Positions 27,842-36,994 of a stretch of DNA of 64,000 nucleotides are shown in pieces (position 1 is the stretch's first letter; every line of letters begins with the position of its first letter). The stretch is from contig JAHCHE010000012.1 of NCBI GenBank assembly GCA_026129905.1, forward strand, positions 1 to 64,000. Reading direction: 5' to 3'. The notes below the pieces were generated by a model, which was not told the DNA's origin, ran no database searches, and saw nothing but the letters and a program-made list of their open reading frames with translations. The translations under genes and the position numbers were made by a program. The DNA is from Bryobacteraceae bacterium. GTDB lineage: Bacteria > Acidobacteriota > Terriglobia > Bryobacterales > Bryobacteraceae.

Positions 27842-30472
27842 TCAAAACGCCAAACGCAGGAGGAAGCGGAAGGTGCGGCCGTCGTTCAGCGTGTTGGTGA
27901 TTTGGCCGAAGTTCGGGTTCACCAGTTCGGCGCCGGGTTCGGCGAATTGCGGCGTGTTGAGCAGGTTGATCGACTCGGCGCGCAGCGTCAGGCGCTTGTC
28001 TCCCGAGACGGCCCAGGAACGGGCGACAGCCGCATTCACATTGCGGATGCCGCCTTTGCGGAACGTGTTCCGGCCGAGGCTGCCGGCCAGTTCGGTCGGG
28101 TGGATGTAGGCGAACGCGGATCGCGGCAACAGGAGCGGCGCGGTGTCCGGATGGCCGATCGTCCGGCCGAGCACAGCGGGGTCCAGCAGGTGCGGCCGCG
28201 TGCTTCCGATGCCGTCCACGCTCCCGAAGCCCGGCGCGTCCGATCCGGATTTGATGGTGAACGGCGTTCCGGACTTCAGCAGGACGACGGTGGACAGCGT
28301 CCAGCCGCCGACGAGCGCTTGGGCCCAGCGCGGCCGGCCGGCCGGAACTGGCGTGGCGTACTCGCCGCGAAACAGCAGCGCGTGCGGCTGGTCGAACGGG
28401 CTGAGGCCTTTCATGTCGCGGAACTGGTCGAACTCGGACTGACTGCGCGCGTTGCGGGCGTCCTGTTCGTTGGCGGTGTTGGTGTAGCTGCTGCCCAGGT
28501 CGATCGCTTTGCTCCACCAGTACGCGGTTTCGACGGTCACGCCGCGCCAGCGCTCGGCGATCAGGGAAACGCGGGCCGCGTCGTAATAGCCGCGCGAACC
28601 GTTCAGGACCAGCCGCACGTCGGCGTACCTCGGGTCCGGACGGCGATCGTTGACCGTCGCCGTGGTCTGCTCGATGCCCGGCACGATGCGCGCCCGGTTC
28701 ATGAACCACATCAGCAGGAGCTTGTGTGAGCGGCTGCCCGCGTAGCCGAGTTGAAGGTTCCAGCCGCGCGCGATCTCGGTCTCCCATGTGAGGTTGTACT
28801 GGTGCGAATAGGGCGTGGCGAGTTCGCGGTCCAGAATGTATTGGGTGGGACGCGCGGTGGCGATCCACGCGCCGGCGCCGCCCGTCCCCAGCGGGTGCGC
28901 GAGGTTCGGATTCGGCACGTTGATCTTGTAGTTGCCCGGCGCGCTGAACCGGATCTGCTGGTAGGTGACCGGGAAGATCTCGCCGTAATGCAGGCCGTAG
29001 GCCGCGCGAATCACGCCGGCTGCGCGCGGCAGGCGCCAGGCCAATCCGAACCGCGGGGCGAAGTTGTTCCAGTCGGAATCGTAGGGGATCTCGTTGCGCG
29101 CGCGGATCTCCACGGGCGCGGTGACGGCTTCGTAACGTAGACCGTAGTGAAGCGTCAGGCCCGGCGCGGCTTTCCACGCGTCGCCTGCGAACAGCTTCAG
29201 ATCGGCGTTGCGAAAAGCGCGGTACGGCTCGCCGGTGGACCAGAGAAAGGTGGTGGGCGTACCCATCCTCAGGTTGGCGATCGGGTCACGGCCGAAATTG
29301 GCGCCAAAAGAGAAGAAGCCGCGGTGGACGTCGGTCTCGACGCCGTTCAACTGGTTGCGCGACGCTTCGGCGCCGGCGGAAAACGTGTGGGCCGCACGAG
29401 CCTGGCGCACGAGCGCCGATCCGCGGAAGCGGTTCTGAGCGCGGTCGATGGGGATGGTACCGTCCGGGCCGAGCGCCTGGAGCGCATTGCTGAACAGCAC
29501 GTACGGTCCGACCGCGGTCTCGTCGGGCGCAAGCAGCGATGCGAGACGATCGAACCCGGCCGAGAGCGCGATCTCCGTCGTTGCGCTCGAGGTCCGGTTG
29601 AGCGTCGCTCGAGCGGTGTGCGACTTGGTGTCGGTATTGGGATTCTGTCCCGCCACCAACTGGAAGGCGTCCACGCGCTGGGTGGTGAGCGCGTAGGACA
29701 ACCGCAGCGCGTCGCGCCGGTTCAACGGGATGTCGAGCCGGGCCGAGAGGTTGTTGTTGTCGATGGACTGTGGAGCGTTCGTATTGAGGGCGCGCGGGTT
29801 GATGTCGGTGCGGTTCGGCGGCTCGTCCGGAAAGGCGGCCAGGAAACGCGCCACGATGGGATAGACTTCGGGTTCCGTGGTGAGCGGCGTCCGCTCGCCT
29901 TCGCGCGGCGCCAGCACGTTGCCGTTCACGTTGCCGCGCAGCTTCTGTTGGCTGGCGGCGAGGGAGAGGGAGACCTCTTTGGGCGCCGGGATCAGCAGGG
30001 CAAAACCATAGTCGTTGTCGTGCGCCGGGAGCACCCGTCCCGCCTGGAAAAAGGAGCGCGCGCTGAAGACGCTGTTGAGGTGCGCCAGGTACGCGTTGCC
30101 GTGCAAGCGCGAACGGCCCGCCGGCGCCAGGTGGATGAGCGATGAGGGCGCGTTGCCGAACTCGGAGCCGAAGTACCCCTGGCCGGCTTCGAACTGGTGG
30201 ATGATGGTCGGCGTCGCGCCAAGGCGGATGTTCAGCTCTTTCAGCGCGTTGTTGTCCACCAGGTTGAAGGGGACGTTCTCGTTGCGGCGGCTCTCCCCGG
30301 CGGCGCCGTCGGTGACGCCGAGCAGGTTCAGTTCGGCGCGCTGCTTTGCGACGCTGGGCGGCTGTCCGGCGGAGGCGGCGTTTTCCGCCGGCGCCTTGCC
30401 ATCGGGCCGCGGCTGAAACGCGTGGCCGCATAGAGCGGCACAGAGGGCGCACGCGGCCAGCCGGAAGATCAT
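27842..30472 (-). CDS. TonB-dependent receptor-like outer-membrane beta-barrel protein
   Basis: An 876-residue Oar-type barrel protein. The signal peptide ends around LCGHAFQ. It lacks the N-terminal carboxypeptidase-like sandwich of the receptor at 21048; a plug-like region (FNLVDNNALKELNI, SEFGNAPSSLIHL) is followed by barrel strands and a terminal RFLLRLAF ending in phenylalanine. ATG 30472 supplies the signal; the frame stays open far upstream but that part is antisense to the antiporter gene. Substrate unknown. Confidence 0.85.
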   Translation of the reverse strand: MIFRLAACALCAALCGHAFQPRPDGKAPAENAASAGQPPSVAKQRAELNLLGVTDGAAGESRRNENVPFNLVDNNALKELNIRLGATPTIIHQFEAGQGYFGSEFGNAPSSLIHLAPAGRSRLHGNAYLAHLNSVFSARSFFQAGRVLPAHDNDYGFALLIPAPKEVSLSLAASQQKLRGNVNGNVLAPREGERTPLTTEPEVYPIVARFLAAFPDEPPNRTDINPRALNTNAPQSIDNNNLSARLDIPLNRRDALRLSYALTTQRVDAFQLVAGQNPNTDTKSHTARATLNRTSSATTEIALSAGFDRLASLLAPDETAVGPYVLFSNALQALGPDGTIPIDRAQNRFRGSALVRQARAAHTFSAGAEASRNQLNGVETDVHRGFFSFGANFGRDPIANLRMGTPTTFLWSTGEPYRAFRNADLKLFAGDAWKAAPGLTLHYGLRYEAVTAPVEIRARNEIPYDSDWNNFAPRFGLAWRLPRAAGVIRAAYGLHYGEIFPVTYQQIRFSAPGNYKINVPNPNLAHPLGTGGAGAWIATARPTQYILDRELATPYSHQYNLTWETEIARGWNLQLGYAGSRSHKLLLMWFMNRARIVPGIEQTTATVNDRRPDPRYADVRLVLNGSRGYYDAARVSLIAERWRGVTVETAYWWSKAIDLGSSYTNTANEQDARNARSQSEFDQFRDMKGLSPFDQPHALLFRGEYATPVPAGRPRWAQALVGGWTLSTVVLLKSGTPFTIKSGSDAPGFGSVDGIGSTRPHLLDPAVLGRTIGHPDTAPLLLPRSAFAYIHPTELAGSLGRNTFRKGGIRNVNAAVARSWAVSGDKRLTLRAESINLLNTPQFAEPGAELVNPNFGQITNTLNDGRTFRFLLRLAF

Positions 30473-30544
30473 TCCCACCAAGTTTACCCTGTGCGTTACT
30501 GTAAGACCTTTACGGGGCGGGTGGTCGTGGCGCCGCCCGACAGT

Positions 30545-32278
30545 ATGCACAATGTCGATCTCATCCTGACTCTTACAGCGGGCCTCGCCTTCGCGGTATT
30601 CCTGGGATTTCTCGCGTTGAAGGTGCGGCTCCCGCCGATTGTAGGTTACCTGGTGGCGGGTATGCTGGTGGGCCCCAACACGCCAGGATTCGTAGCCAAC
30701 CGCGCGATGGCGGAGCAACTGGCCGAGGTCGGAGTGATTCTGCTGATGTTCGGTGTGGGCCTCCAGTTTCACCTCAAGCACCTGCTGGCGGTGAAGCGGG
30801 TGGCCGTCACCGGGGCGCTGGTTCAGATCGCGACGGCGACGGGCTTCGGAATCCTGGCGGGGCGCGCCTTTGGCTGGCCCTGGGCGGCCGCCGCTGTATT
30901 CGGCGTAGCGCTGTCGGTGGCGAGCACCGTCGTGCTGATGCGCGTGCTGGCGGATCATGGCGATCTGCAGAGCCAGACCGGGCGGATCGCGGTGGGGTGG
31001 CTCGTCATGGAGGACATCTTCACCGTCTTCGTACTGGTGCTGTTGCCGGTAATCTTCGCTCCCACTCAGCGGAGCAGCCTCCCAGCGACGTTTCTCCTCG
31101 CGGGATTGAAGCTCGCCGCGTGCGCGGTCCTCACGCTGGGGGCCGGGGGCCGGTTCATCCCGCGGCTGCTCAGCGTTGCGGCGCGAACCCGTTCGCGCGA
31201 ACTGTTCACGCTGACGGTGCTGGTTATCGCACTGGGCATCGCGGTGGGCGCGGCGCAACTGTTCGGCGTCTCGATGGCGCTCGGCGCGTTTCTGGCGGGC
31301 ATGGTGGTAGGGCAATCGGAGTTCAGCCACCGTGCGGCGTCCGAAGCCCTGCCTATGCGGGACGCCTTCGCGGTGCTGTTCTTCGTCTCGGTGGGGATGC
31401 TGTTCGACCCATACCACCTGATCCACGCGCCAGGACAGATCCTGGCCACGACGGCGATCGTATTGCTGGCGAAGCCGTTGGCCGCCTTTATGATCGTGGT
31501 GGTGCTCGGCTATGGACCTCGTATCGCGATTCGCGTGGCCGTGGCCCTGGCCCAGATCGGCGAGTTTTCGTTCATCCTTGCCACACTGGGCGACCAGCTC
31601 CGCATCCTGCCAGTCGGCGCCACCGCGTTCCTGATTGCCGCCTCCATCCTGACGATACCGTTGAACCCGATGCTCTACCGGCTTACGCCGGCGCTTGAGC
31701 GCGCGCTCACGTCGCGGGCGCGGCTGCGGCGGCTACTGAGGCCGCGGGGCGTGAAGGCGGAGCAGCCGGAATCGGCGGCCGAACTGGAGGCGCAGCCCTT
31801 GAACGCGATTATCGTCGGCTACGGACCGGTGGGCCAGACGGTGAGCCGCGTACTTCAGGAGCGCGGTATCAGTCCGACCATCATCGAGCTGAATATCGAA
31901 ACCGTCCGGCGGTTGAACAGCGAAGGCATCCGGGCCGTTTACGGGGATGCGATGCAGCCGGACATCCTGCGCGAAGCCGGGGCGGCGTCGGCGCTCGGGT
32001 TGATCGTCTCGGCGCCGTCGCCCGCCGAGTCGGGCGAGTTGATCCGCGCGGCGCGGGAGCTGAATCCCAAAATCCGCGTGCTGGTGCGCTGCGCGTTCCT
32101 CTCGCAGGCGATGGCTATGCGGTGGGCCGGCGCTGACGAAGTCTTTTCCGGGGAGGCCGAGGTGGCCATGGCGATGATCGAATACATTCTGGACGATCTC
32201 GGCGCCACGCCGGAGCAGATGGACGCCGAGCGGCAACGGTTCCGCAGCGCGCTGTACGCCCGGGAGCCGGCGAAATAG
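30545..32278 (+). CDS. Kef-type monovalent cation/H+ antiporter with TrkA-N domain
   Basis: A CPA2-family inner-membrane protein of 577 residues. About twelve transmembrane segments occupy residues 1-385, with KVRLPPIVGYLVAGMLVGPNTPG and GVGLQFHLKHL typical of KefB/YbaL proteins. A cytoplasmic TrkA-N Rossmann domain follows (AIIVGYGPVGQTVSRVL, VYGDAMQPDILREAGA), which senses NAD(H) or related ligands. It probably exchanges K+ for H+. This is the last chromosomal gene before the tRNA-linked element. Confidence 0.92.
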   Translation: MHNVDLILTLTAGLAFAVFLGFLALKVRLPPIVGYLVAGMLVGPNTPGFVANRAMAEQLAEVGVILLMFGVGLQFHLKHLLAVKRVAVTGALVQIATATGFGILAGRAFGWPWAAAAVFGVALSVASTVVLMRVLADHGDLQSQTGRIAVGWLVMEDIFTVFVLVLLPVIFAPTQRSSLPATFLLAGLKLAACAVLTLGAGGRFIPRLLSVAARTRSRELFTLTVLVIALGIAVGAAQLFGVSMALGAFLAGMVVGQSEFSHRAASEALPMRDAFAVLFFVSVGMLFDPYHLIHAPGQILATTAIVLLAKPLAAFMIVVVLGYGPRIAIRVAVALAQIGEFSFILATLGDQLRILPVGATAFLIAASILTIPLNPMLYRLTPALERALTSRARLRRLLRPRGVKAEQPESAAELEAQPLNAIIVGYGPVGQTVSRVLQERGISPTIIELNIETVRRLNSEGIRAVYGDAMQPDILREAGAASALGLIVSAPSPAESGELIRAARELNPKIRVLVRCAFLSQAMAMRWAGADEVFSGEAEVAMAMIEYILDDLGATPEQMDAERQRFRSALYAREPAK

Positions 32279-32331
32279 AGGCTTTTCGGAGCTTTCACCC
32301 GGTCCGTCGAGGAGGTGGGTCCCCAAGCGAG

Positions 32332-32408
32332 TGGTGGGCGGTGCGGGACTTGAACCTGCGACCTCCTGCTTGTAAGGCAGGCGCTCTAACCAACTGAGCT
32401 AACCGCCC
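32332..32408 (-). tRNA. tRNA-Val (anticodon TAC), CCA encoded
   Basis: A complete 77-nt tRNA on the minus strand. The acceptor stem pairs GGGCGGT (32408-32402) with ACCGCCC (32342-32336); the discriminator A and CCA end are encoded (32335-32332). The D-arm (AGCTCAGTTGGTTAGAGC), anticodon loop CTTACAA giving TAC, and T-loop GGTTCAAGTCC are all regular. Its 5' end faces the integrase gene 100 bases away, so it is the likely attachment locus of the element to the right. Confidence 0.97.
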
Positions 32409-32485
32409 GTGATCCTCAAGTGATTGGTTCCACTGAGTTTCCCTTGACTCCCATTATCCATCAAACCTCGCTGAGATGCTGAAAC

Positions 32486-32507
32486 GTGCCAAAAATGTGC
32501 CAAAAAT
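32486..32507. repeat. Tandem 11-bp repeat beside the integrase gene, possible arm-type sites
   Basis: GTGCCAAAAAT occurs twice in direct tandem (32486-32496 and 32497-32507), three bases beyond the integrase stop and 78 bases from the tRNA. Short direct repeats flanking the core site are where tyrosine integrases or their accessory proteins bind with the N-terminal arm domain. This is position-based inference; the core crossover site itself was not identified. Confidence 0.4.
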
Positions 32508-32510
32508 CCC

Positions 32511-33671
32511 TCAGTTCGGCTTGACCGTGCCTAAAACGTCCGTGTGCTCGTTGGCGTGCCGGTCGAGTCTGTGCAGGGCCTCCCGCATCATGTTGAGCTT
32601 GGCTTGGCTGTAGCGCTTGAACACCGCAGAATCGCCCTGCCGGAGCATCTGCGTGACGAAGTGATCCGCCACGCCCCCCGCGCTGAGCCGGGTGGCGAAC
32701 GTGTGGCGGAGCTGGTAGATCGGAAAATGCGGAATTCCAGCTCGCCGAAGCGTGGCGGACCAGACCTTCTTGAAGCTCGTGATGTGCGGCTTCTTGGTCC
32801 CTTTCTTCGTCGTCGGAAACAGGTACTCCGTGCCCGGTGTTGCCTCAATCTGTGTTTGGAAAGCCTCCCGGGCGAGTTCGGTCATGGGCATGTCAGCTAT
32901 TCCATTTGGGGTCTTCGAGTCCGGAATGTGCGCCACCCAGTTACCAAGGTCGATTTGGTCCTTGCGCATGGGCGTGAGCTCCTTGTACGGCCGGAGTCCC
33001 ATCTCAACCAGAATCACCATCGCGTTGCGCAGGTACTCGGGGGCAAAGAACTCAATCCGAGCTTGCTCGGTCGCCGTCATATAGTGCGGCTTCCCGGTCG
33101 CACCGCTCAGACGAATAGGAAACTCGACTGCCCCGCAGGGACTCACTGCCAGGCGCTTCTGCTTCACGGCCACGTTCAGGATTCTGCGCAGGACGCGGAA
33201 CTCCTTGTGAACCGTGGCTGGCTTGAGCTGGCCCCTGAATTCAAGGCCGAGTTTCGTATGTACCCTCCTTCCCGAGGTCAAACGTACCTCGATGTAGTCT
33301 TCAATCGCCTCCGGCGTAATATCCGTCAGACGGAATTTTCCGAAGGCCGGGCGCAGGAACTTGAGCGCATCAAGATTGGCCTGATGCGTCTTCTCCGCGC
33401 GATATGGCGGTGTCGAGCGCCGCTCCAGGAACCAGTCTGTCAGCTGGTTGAACGTGAGGTCCTTGCTCGCCAGAATCACCGGCAGCCGGCCCTCGTCGCG
33501 AGCACTGAGACGTTCCCGAAGCATACGCTCCGCTTCTTCCTTGTCAGTTGTGCCAGTGGGCTCTCTCTGGAGCTGTCCCTGGCGGTCCCGATATCGCATC
33601 CACCAGAAGGCCGAGTCGTTGCGTTGGTAGACTGCGCCGCTGGTGTTGCATGGTCTTCCTCGTTTACCCAT
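32511..33671 (-). CDS. int: Tyrosine recombinase (element integrase)
   Basis: A 386-residue phage-type integrase. Residues 1-60 resemble an arm-binding domain (FWWMRYRDRQGQLQREPTGT), 75-170 a SAM-like core-binding domain, and the rest the catalytic domain: R227 (MGLRPYKEL), R322 in YQLRHTFATRL and the nucleophile Y354 in FKRYSQ. The usual histidines of box II and of LGH are replaced by tyrosine (YQLR) and glutamine (LRQGD). ATG 33671 has GGAGGA in good position and is preferred to the ATG at 33683. It is coupled to the overlapping excisionase-like gene. Confidence 0.92.
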   Translation of the reverse strand: MGKRGRPCNTSGAVYQRNDSAFWWMRYRDRQGQLQREPTGTTDKEEAERMLRERLSARDEGRLPVILASKDLTFNQLTDWFLERRSTPPYRAEKTHQANLDALKFLRPAFGKFRLTDITPEAIEDYIEVRLTSGRRVHTKLGLEFRGQLKPATVHKEFRVLRRILNVAVKQKRLAVSPCGAVEFPIRLSGATGKPHYMTATEQARIEFFAPEYLRNAMVILVEMGLRPYKELTPMRKDQIDLGNWVAHIPDSKTPNGIADMPMTELAREAFQTQIEATPGTEYLFPTTKKGTKKPHITSFKKVWSATLRRAGIPHFPIYQLRHTFATRLSAGGVADHFVTQMLRQGDSAVFKRYSQAKLNMMREALHRLDRHANEHTDVLGTVKPN

Positions 33672-33900
33672 TGATTCCTCCATTCACATGAAACTGCTGG
33701 CGCCACTCGGCAAGCTCCGACAGACGGAACCGGATCGAGCGGCCCATCATGCGGAAATGGGGAATCTGCTTTCGCTCGACATAAGCATACACCAGCGACG
33801 AGCTCACCCCGAGGAAGCGGGCAGCCGCCTTCACACCGACCACATCCTCGATCGGCCGGTGCTGATGCGATAGTGCAGCCCGCCCTTGGGAAACCGTCAT
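33664..33900 (-). CDS. Excisionase-like helix-turn-helix protein
   Basis: A 78-residue MerR/AlpA-type winged helix: GVKAAARFLGVSSSLVYAYVERKQIPHFRMMGRSIRFRLSELAEW (quoted in part) is the standard DNA-binding helix-turn-helix of excisionases and phage/ICE directionality factors. Its stop overlaps the integrase start, so both are made together. ATG 33900 has GGGAG upstream; a GTG 48 bases earlier is possible. Probably it controls excision or integrase expression. Confidence 0.75.
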   Translation of the reverse strand: MTVSQGRAALSHQHRPIEDVVGVKAAARFLGVSSSLVYAYVERKQIPHFRMMGRSIRFRLSELAEWRQQFHVNGGING

Positions 33901-33979
33901 TCCCTGGTCTCCCAAGCTCGCTGTTTCGGTCTGTCGTTCGAGCCCCACTGCTACGCTCTCAGTCAGGAAGGGGAAGCGG

Positions 33980-34306
33980 TCACTTAATCAGCGCCTGCTC
34001 GGGGACCGATCCACAAGCCCCAACGCCGTCACCTTGCGTTCTTTTCAGCAGGGCTTGCGAGAAATGGCGCTCCGCCGTTTCGAGCCGCTGTAGAGCATCG
34101 AGGAGTTGCATTCGAACTTCGGTCATCACACCTTGGTCGTGACCGAATTGTTCGCTTGACTTGATGGCAAAACGTATCTGGTCGCTGGCCACGCGGATCT
34201 GGTAGGCCATTTCAAAACTCTCCGGCACTCCCAGGCGATTCTCGTTCTTCCGACACGACGCTGGGTCGGGAGCTGTGCTCACGTTGCGGTCTTCGTACTC
34301 AGGCAC
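33980..34306 (-). CDS. Small hypothetical protein, helical
   Basis: 108 residues from a GTG start; no recognised domain. The middle (QIRVASDQIRFAIKSS and EVRMQLLDALQRLETAERHFSQALL) is strongly helical and could form a coiled coil. It lies upstream of the excisionase and integrase genes on the same strand, about 80 bases away, so it may be part of the same transcript. Reality of the gene rests on length and position only. Confidence 0.45.
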   Translation of the reverse strand: MPEYEDRNVSTAPDPASCRKNENRLGVPESFEMAYQIRVASDQIRFAIKSSEQFGHDQGVMTEVRMQLLDALQRLETAERHFSQALLKRTQGDGVGACGSVPEQALIK

Positions 34307-34467
34307 GACCGCAGAATACCGTTGGCGTGCCGAATCACAAAGGGAGTTGGTCAGCGCTGCCAGCGGTCGATTTTTTGCGTAAAAGAAATGCTCCAGGGTT
34401 TCCGTTTTGGCGTTCTCGCGCCCTCTTAATCCTTGCCTGGGAGCAAATCTGGAAAGGGTCAGGCGCC

Positions 34468-35052
34468 ATGAGGAGATGGACGACGAAGGAGGCGAAGGCT
34501 GTTCTCGAATGGGCCCGCGCCACCAACGGTGATCGCCGCTCCTTGGAGGAGTTGAGCGAGGAGTTGCACCGTTCCCCTGCCGCGATCAAACAGTTCATGC
34601 GCCGCGAGTTTCCAGAGGATGCTCGGCCGTGGCCGCAGCGGCGGCGCTGGCAGTCCGAGGAAGTGGAAGTCATCTTGAATGAGGCTGAGAGAGCGCCGGT
34701 GGCGCTGGGGCGGACCCGAGAGGCTGTCAGGAAATACGTGAAGCGCAACGGGCTGAAGCCGGCGAGACGGGAGAAAGTTCGACACGACGGGGGTTACGCG
34801 ATTGGGCAGGTGGCCGAGGACTTCGGGAGATCGCGGCGGACCGTCTATAGGTGGATTTCCAAAGGCATCTTGCGCAGGTTCAATGGCAGTATCGCCGAAA
34901 GCTCGTACGAGGAGATCATAAAGGACCGTCCGCATCTGATTGCGTATTCGCAGCTCAGCAGGGAGCGGAAGGAATGGCTGATCGTTAACGGTTATCCGGA
35001 TGACTCGATCCAGGTGAATCGCCCGAGCGTCAAGGGCCTGCTGAAGGGATAG
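34468..35052 (+). CDS. DNA-binding regulator with SANT/Myb-like and excisionase-like helices
   Basis: About 194 residues. The first part (RRWTTKEAKAVLEWA ... RSPAAIKQFMRREF) has two Myb/SANT-like helix-turn-helix units; the centre (AIGQVAEDFGRSRRTVYRWISKGIL) is a helix-turn-helix of the DNA-binding excisionase type. A ribosome site is weak, and an upstream in-frame start exists, but ATG 34468 begins the conserved region. It is divergent from the integrase block, a usual position for an element regulator. Confidence 0.65.
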   Translation: MRRWTTKEAKAVLEWARATNGDRRSLEELSEELHRSPAAIKQFMRREFPEDARPWPQRRRWQSEEVEVILNEAERAPVALGRTREAVRKYVKRNGLKPARREKVRHDGGYAIGQVAEDFGRSRRTVYRWISKGILRRFNGSIAESSYEEIIKDRPHLIAYSQLSRERKEWLIVNGYPDDSIQVNRPSVKGLLKG

Positions 35053-35063
35053 GTGGTGTCCCT

Positions 35064-36038
35064 TCACGGACGCAGATGCGAAAAGGCAGGGAGGAGTTCA
35101 AACGCCTGCGCCAGGGCGCGGACGGACTCGCCACGTTGCTCAATCCGCTCCTCTCTCAGATTTCCAAACATCGACGAGACCATTCGAAGATGCCGCACGC
35201 GCGCTGGGTCAATCCCCATGAGACGGCTGCACGTGGCGTCGGTGGCGACCGGATCATCGCCGAGGACCAGGCAGCGCAAGGGGCGGGCCGCCCCATGCAA
35301 TGGGCCGTTTCCCTCCATCGCCTCAATGCCGTCGGCAATGACGAAGTGGACCGGCACAGTTGCCGCCAACTCCGCTATCGAGCGGCTGATTCCTTGCCAG
35401 TGCAGGACGTTCTTTGGCCAACCGTAGACGGATCCCGGGGCCACACCAAACAGGTTCTTCAGGCTTAACGTCACGCCGGCCCAATGGTGCGTTTTGATCT
35501 TCGGCACTGAGATCACGATGTCGGCCGAGAGCACGGCTTCGGGAAGCCAGAGTTCATCCAGTGAGGTGAACCCGCCGCGTGGACGGACTCGCCGCACGGA
35601 GTCGGTGTTCAAATCCACGAAGCGGACGTCTCGGAGGCTGCCCAGTGCTGACCTCAGTCCGCTCTCGTCCAAGAGCAGCATCGTGTCACGGACGTGCCCA
35701 GGGCCGTCCGCAACCACCACCTCGGCCGCCCCGAGGCTATACAGGGCGTCCGCCGCGGCGGCAACGACGATCGGGTGTGTGTTGATCGGTGCTGCGGAAG
35801 AGTATTCAACCAGGTTGGGCTTCAGCAAGACGCGTTTCCCGTGGACCGGAACTGAGAACAGGCGAAGACCGTCGCGGATGACAGGGCTGGCCCTGTTGTA
35901 GTCCGAACACCGCAGAACGGCGGCATGGGAGTGCTTGCGCTGGCGGAAGAGCGGGCGACACCTCTCCACAAAGTTGTTAGCCACGAACGTAGTCGTGACG
36001 GTCAGACCGAGACTGTGCAGCATGGTGCGACGATTCAT
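35064..36038 (-). CDS. DUF362 domain protein with export signal
   Basis: 324 residues. The N-terminus (NRRTMLHSLGLTVTTTFVA) looks like a Tat-type signal. The DUF362 region is clear: VLLKPNLVEYSSAAPINTHP, VVVADGPGHVRDT, VISVPKIKTHHWAGVTLSLKN and GDDPVATDATCSRLMG. DUF362 proteins are of uncertain activity. Its start overlaps the stop... more exactly, the downstream partner of the cyclase-like gene is this one: the ATGA at 36035-36038 joins the two, so they form one translation unit and probably one pathway. Confidence 0.85.
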   Translation of the reverse strand: MNRRTMLHSLGLTVTTTFVANNFVERCRPLFRQRKHSHAAVLRCSDYNRASPVIRDGLRLFSVPVHGKRVLLKPNLVEYSSAAPINTHPIVVAAAADALYSLGAAEVVVADGPGHVRDTMLLLDESGLRSALGSLRDVRFVDLNTDSVRRVRPRGGFTSLDELWLPEAVLSADIVISVPKIKTHHWAGVTLSLKNLFGVAPGSVYGWPKNVLHWQGISRSIAELAATVPVHFVIADGIEAMEGNGPLHGAARPLRCLVLGDDPVATDATCSRLMGIDPARVRHLRMVSSMFGNLREERIEQRGESVRALAQAFELLPAFSHLRP

Positions 36039-36886
36039 GAAACCTCCCGAAAAGTGAAGGGCGGGTTTTCGAGGGCCAAGGCGGAAAGGGCAAGCGTGGC
36101 GACGGGGAGACGGTCAAAGTCACATGTGAGGACAGCGGTCAGTTGTTCGCGCAAAGTCGAGGCTTCGCCACGATAGTACGCCGTCAGTGCCATGACTGCC
36201 CACGCCAGCGAATAGGGCGAAGAGCAGTTGGCAAGGCGACTGCTCAGGTAGTCGAGCGCCCGGTGAACCTCGAAGGTATTGCGTTTCGAAGACTCGCGCA
36301 ACGCCAGCAGCGCCATCGCAGTGAAGTCGGGATGCGGATCGAGCGGAACTCCAAAGACGACCGAGTTGCCGGCGTTCCAGCCTCCTGAGGGGCAGGCCCG
36401 ATCCAACAGCATCGCTTCGGCGGCCGGGATTCGGAGAGATCCTGGGCACCAGGCACGCAAGGCAAGAATGGCGGCTGCCGTGGGCGCTACCCAGCTGACG
36501 GTCCCCGGAACCCAGGGCCAGCCGCTCTTCGTGGGGTCGAACCGGACCTGGCGGTCGAACAAGACAAACTTCCAGCGCCACAGCCAATGACTCTCAAGGC
36601 CTTCGAGGGATTCGAGCCAGGAAAGGCCGCGCCGGGCGGCGATTCTCGCGAGCGGCGAAGCGCAATGAGAGCGAAGTGCTATGAGGGCGATCGAGGTCAC
36701 GAATACATTCGGAGGACCATTCTCGACACCAGGCCATGCGCCGGAGGGAAGCTGGTGGTTGAGGCAGGACTCAAGCGGCGGTGTCTCATGCCGAAGCGCG
36801 AGAGCGGTCCAGGTCCGGCCTTCGCCGTCGGCTCCCGACCGGGGAACTTGCCTCAACTGCTCAAGGAGCGCCGAGCGCATGGACAT
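36035..36886 (-). CDS. Prenyltransferase/squalene-cyclase-fold protein
   Basis: About 283 residues made of alpha-alpha barrel repeats: NHQLPSGAWPGVENG, SWLESLEGLESHWLW, PTAAAILALRAWC and LLDRACPSGGWNAGNS show the QxxDGxW/GGW-like motifs of the prenyltransferase and squalene oxidase repeat family. The acidic DxDD motif of true class II cyclases is not visible, so it may be a binding or degenerate enzyme. ATG 36886 is chosen; a GTG 33 bases earlier is possible. It is translationally coupled to the DUF362 gene as cargo of the element. Confidence 0.75.
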   Translation of the reverse strand: MSMRSALLEQLRQVPRSGADGEGRTWTALALRHETPPLESCLNHQLPSGAWPGVENGPPNVFVTSIALIALRSHCASPLARIAARRGLSWLESLEGLESHWLWRWKFVLFDRQVRFDPTKSGWPWVPGTVSWVAPTAAAILALRAWCPGSLRIPAAEAMLLDRACPSGGWNAGNSVVFGVPLDPHPDFTAMALLALRESSKRNTFEVHRALDYLSSRLANCSSPYSLAWAVMALTAYYRGEASTLREQLTAVLTCDFDRLPVATLALSALALENPPFTFREVS

Positions 36887-36994
36887 GTTCTGTTGTAAGG
36901 GGAAGAGATCGGGACACAAAGCGAGTGCGTCGCTGAAGCCCCACGTACCGGGCTGACATGCCTGTTCTAGAATGAGGGTCGAGGAGATGCTGCT

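Noticed and set aside
30473-31426. N-terminal extension of the receptor gene ending at 27842
   Set aside because: The extra 318 residues are Arg/His/Gln-rich and antisense to the Kef antiporter; the signal peptide starts at 30472.
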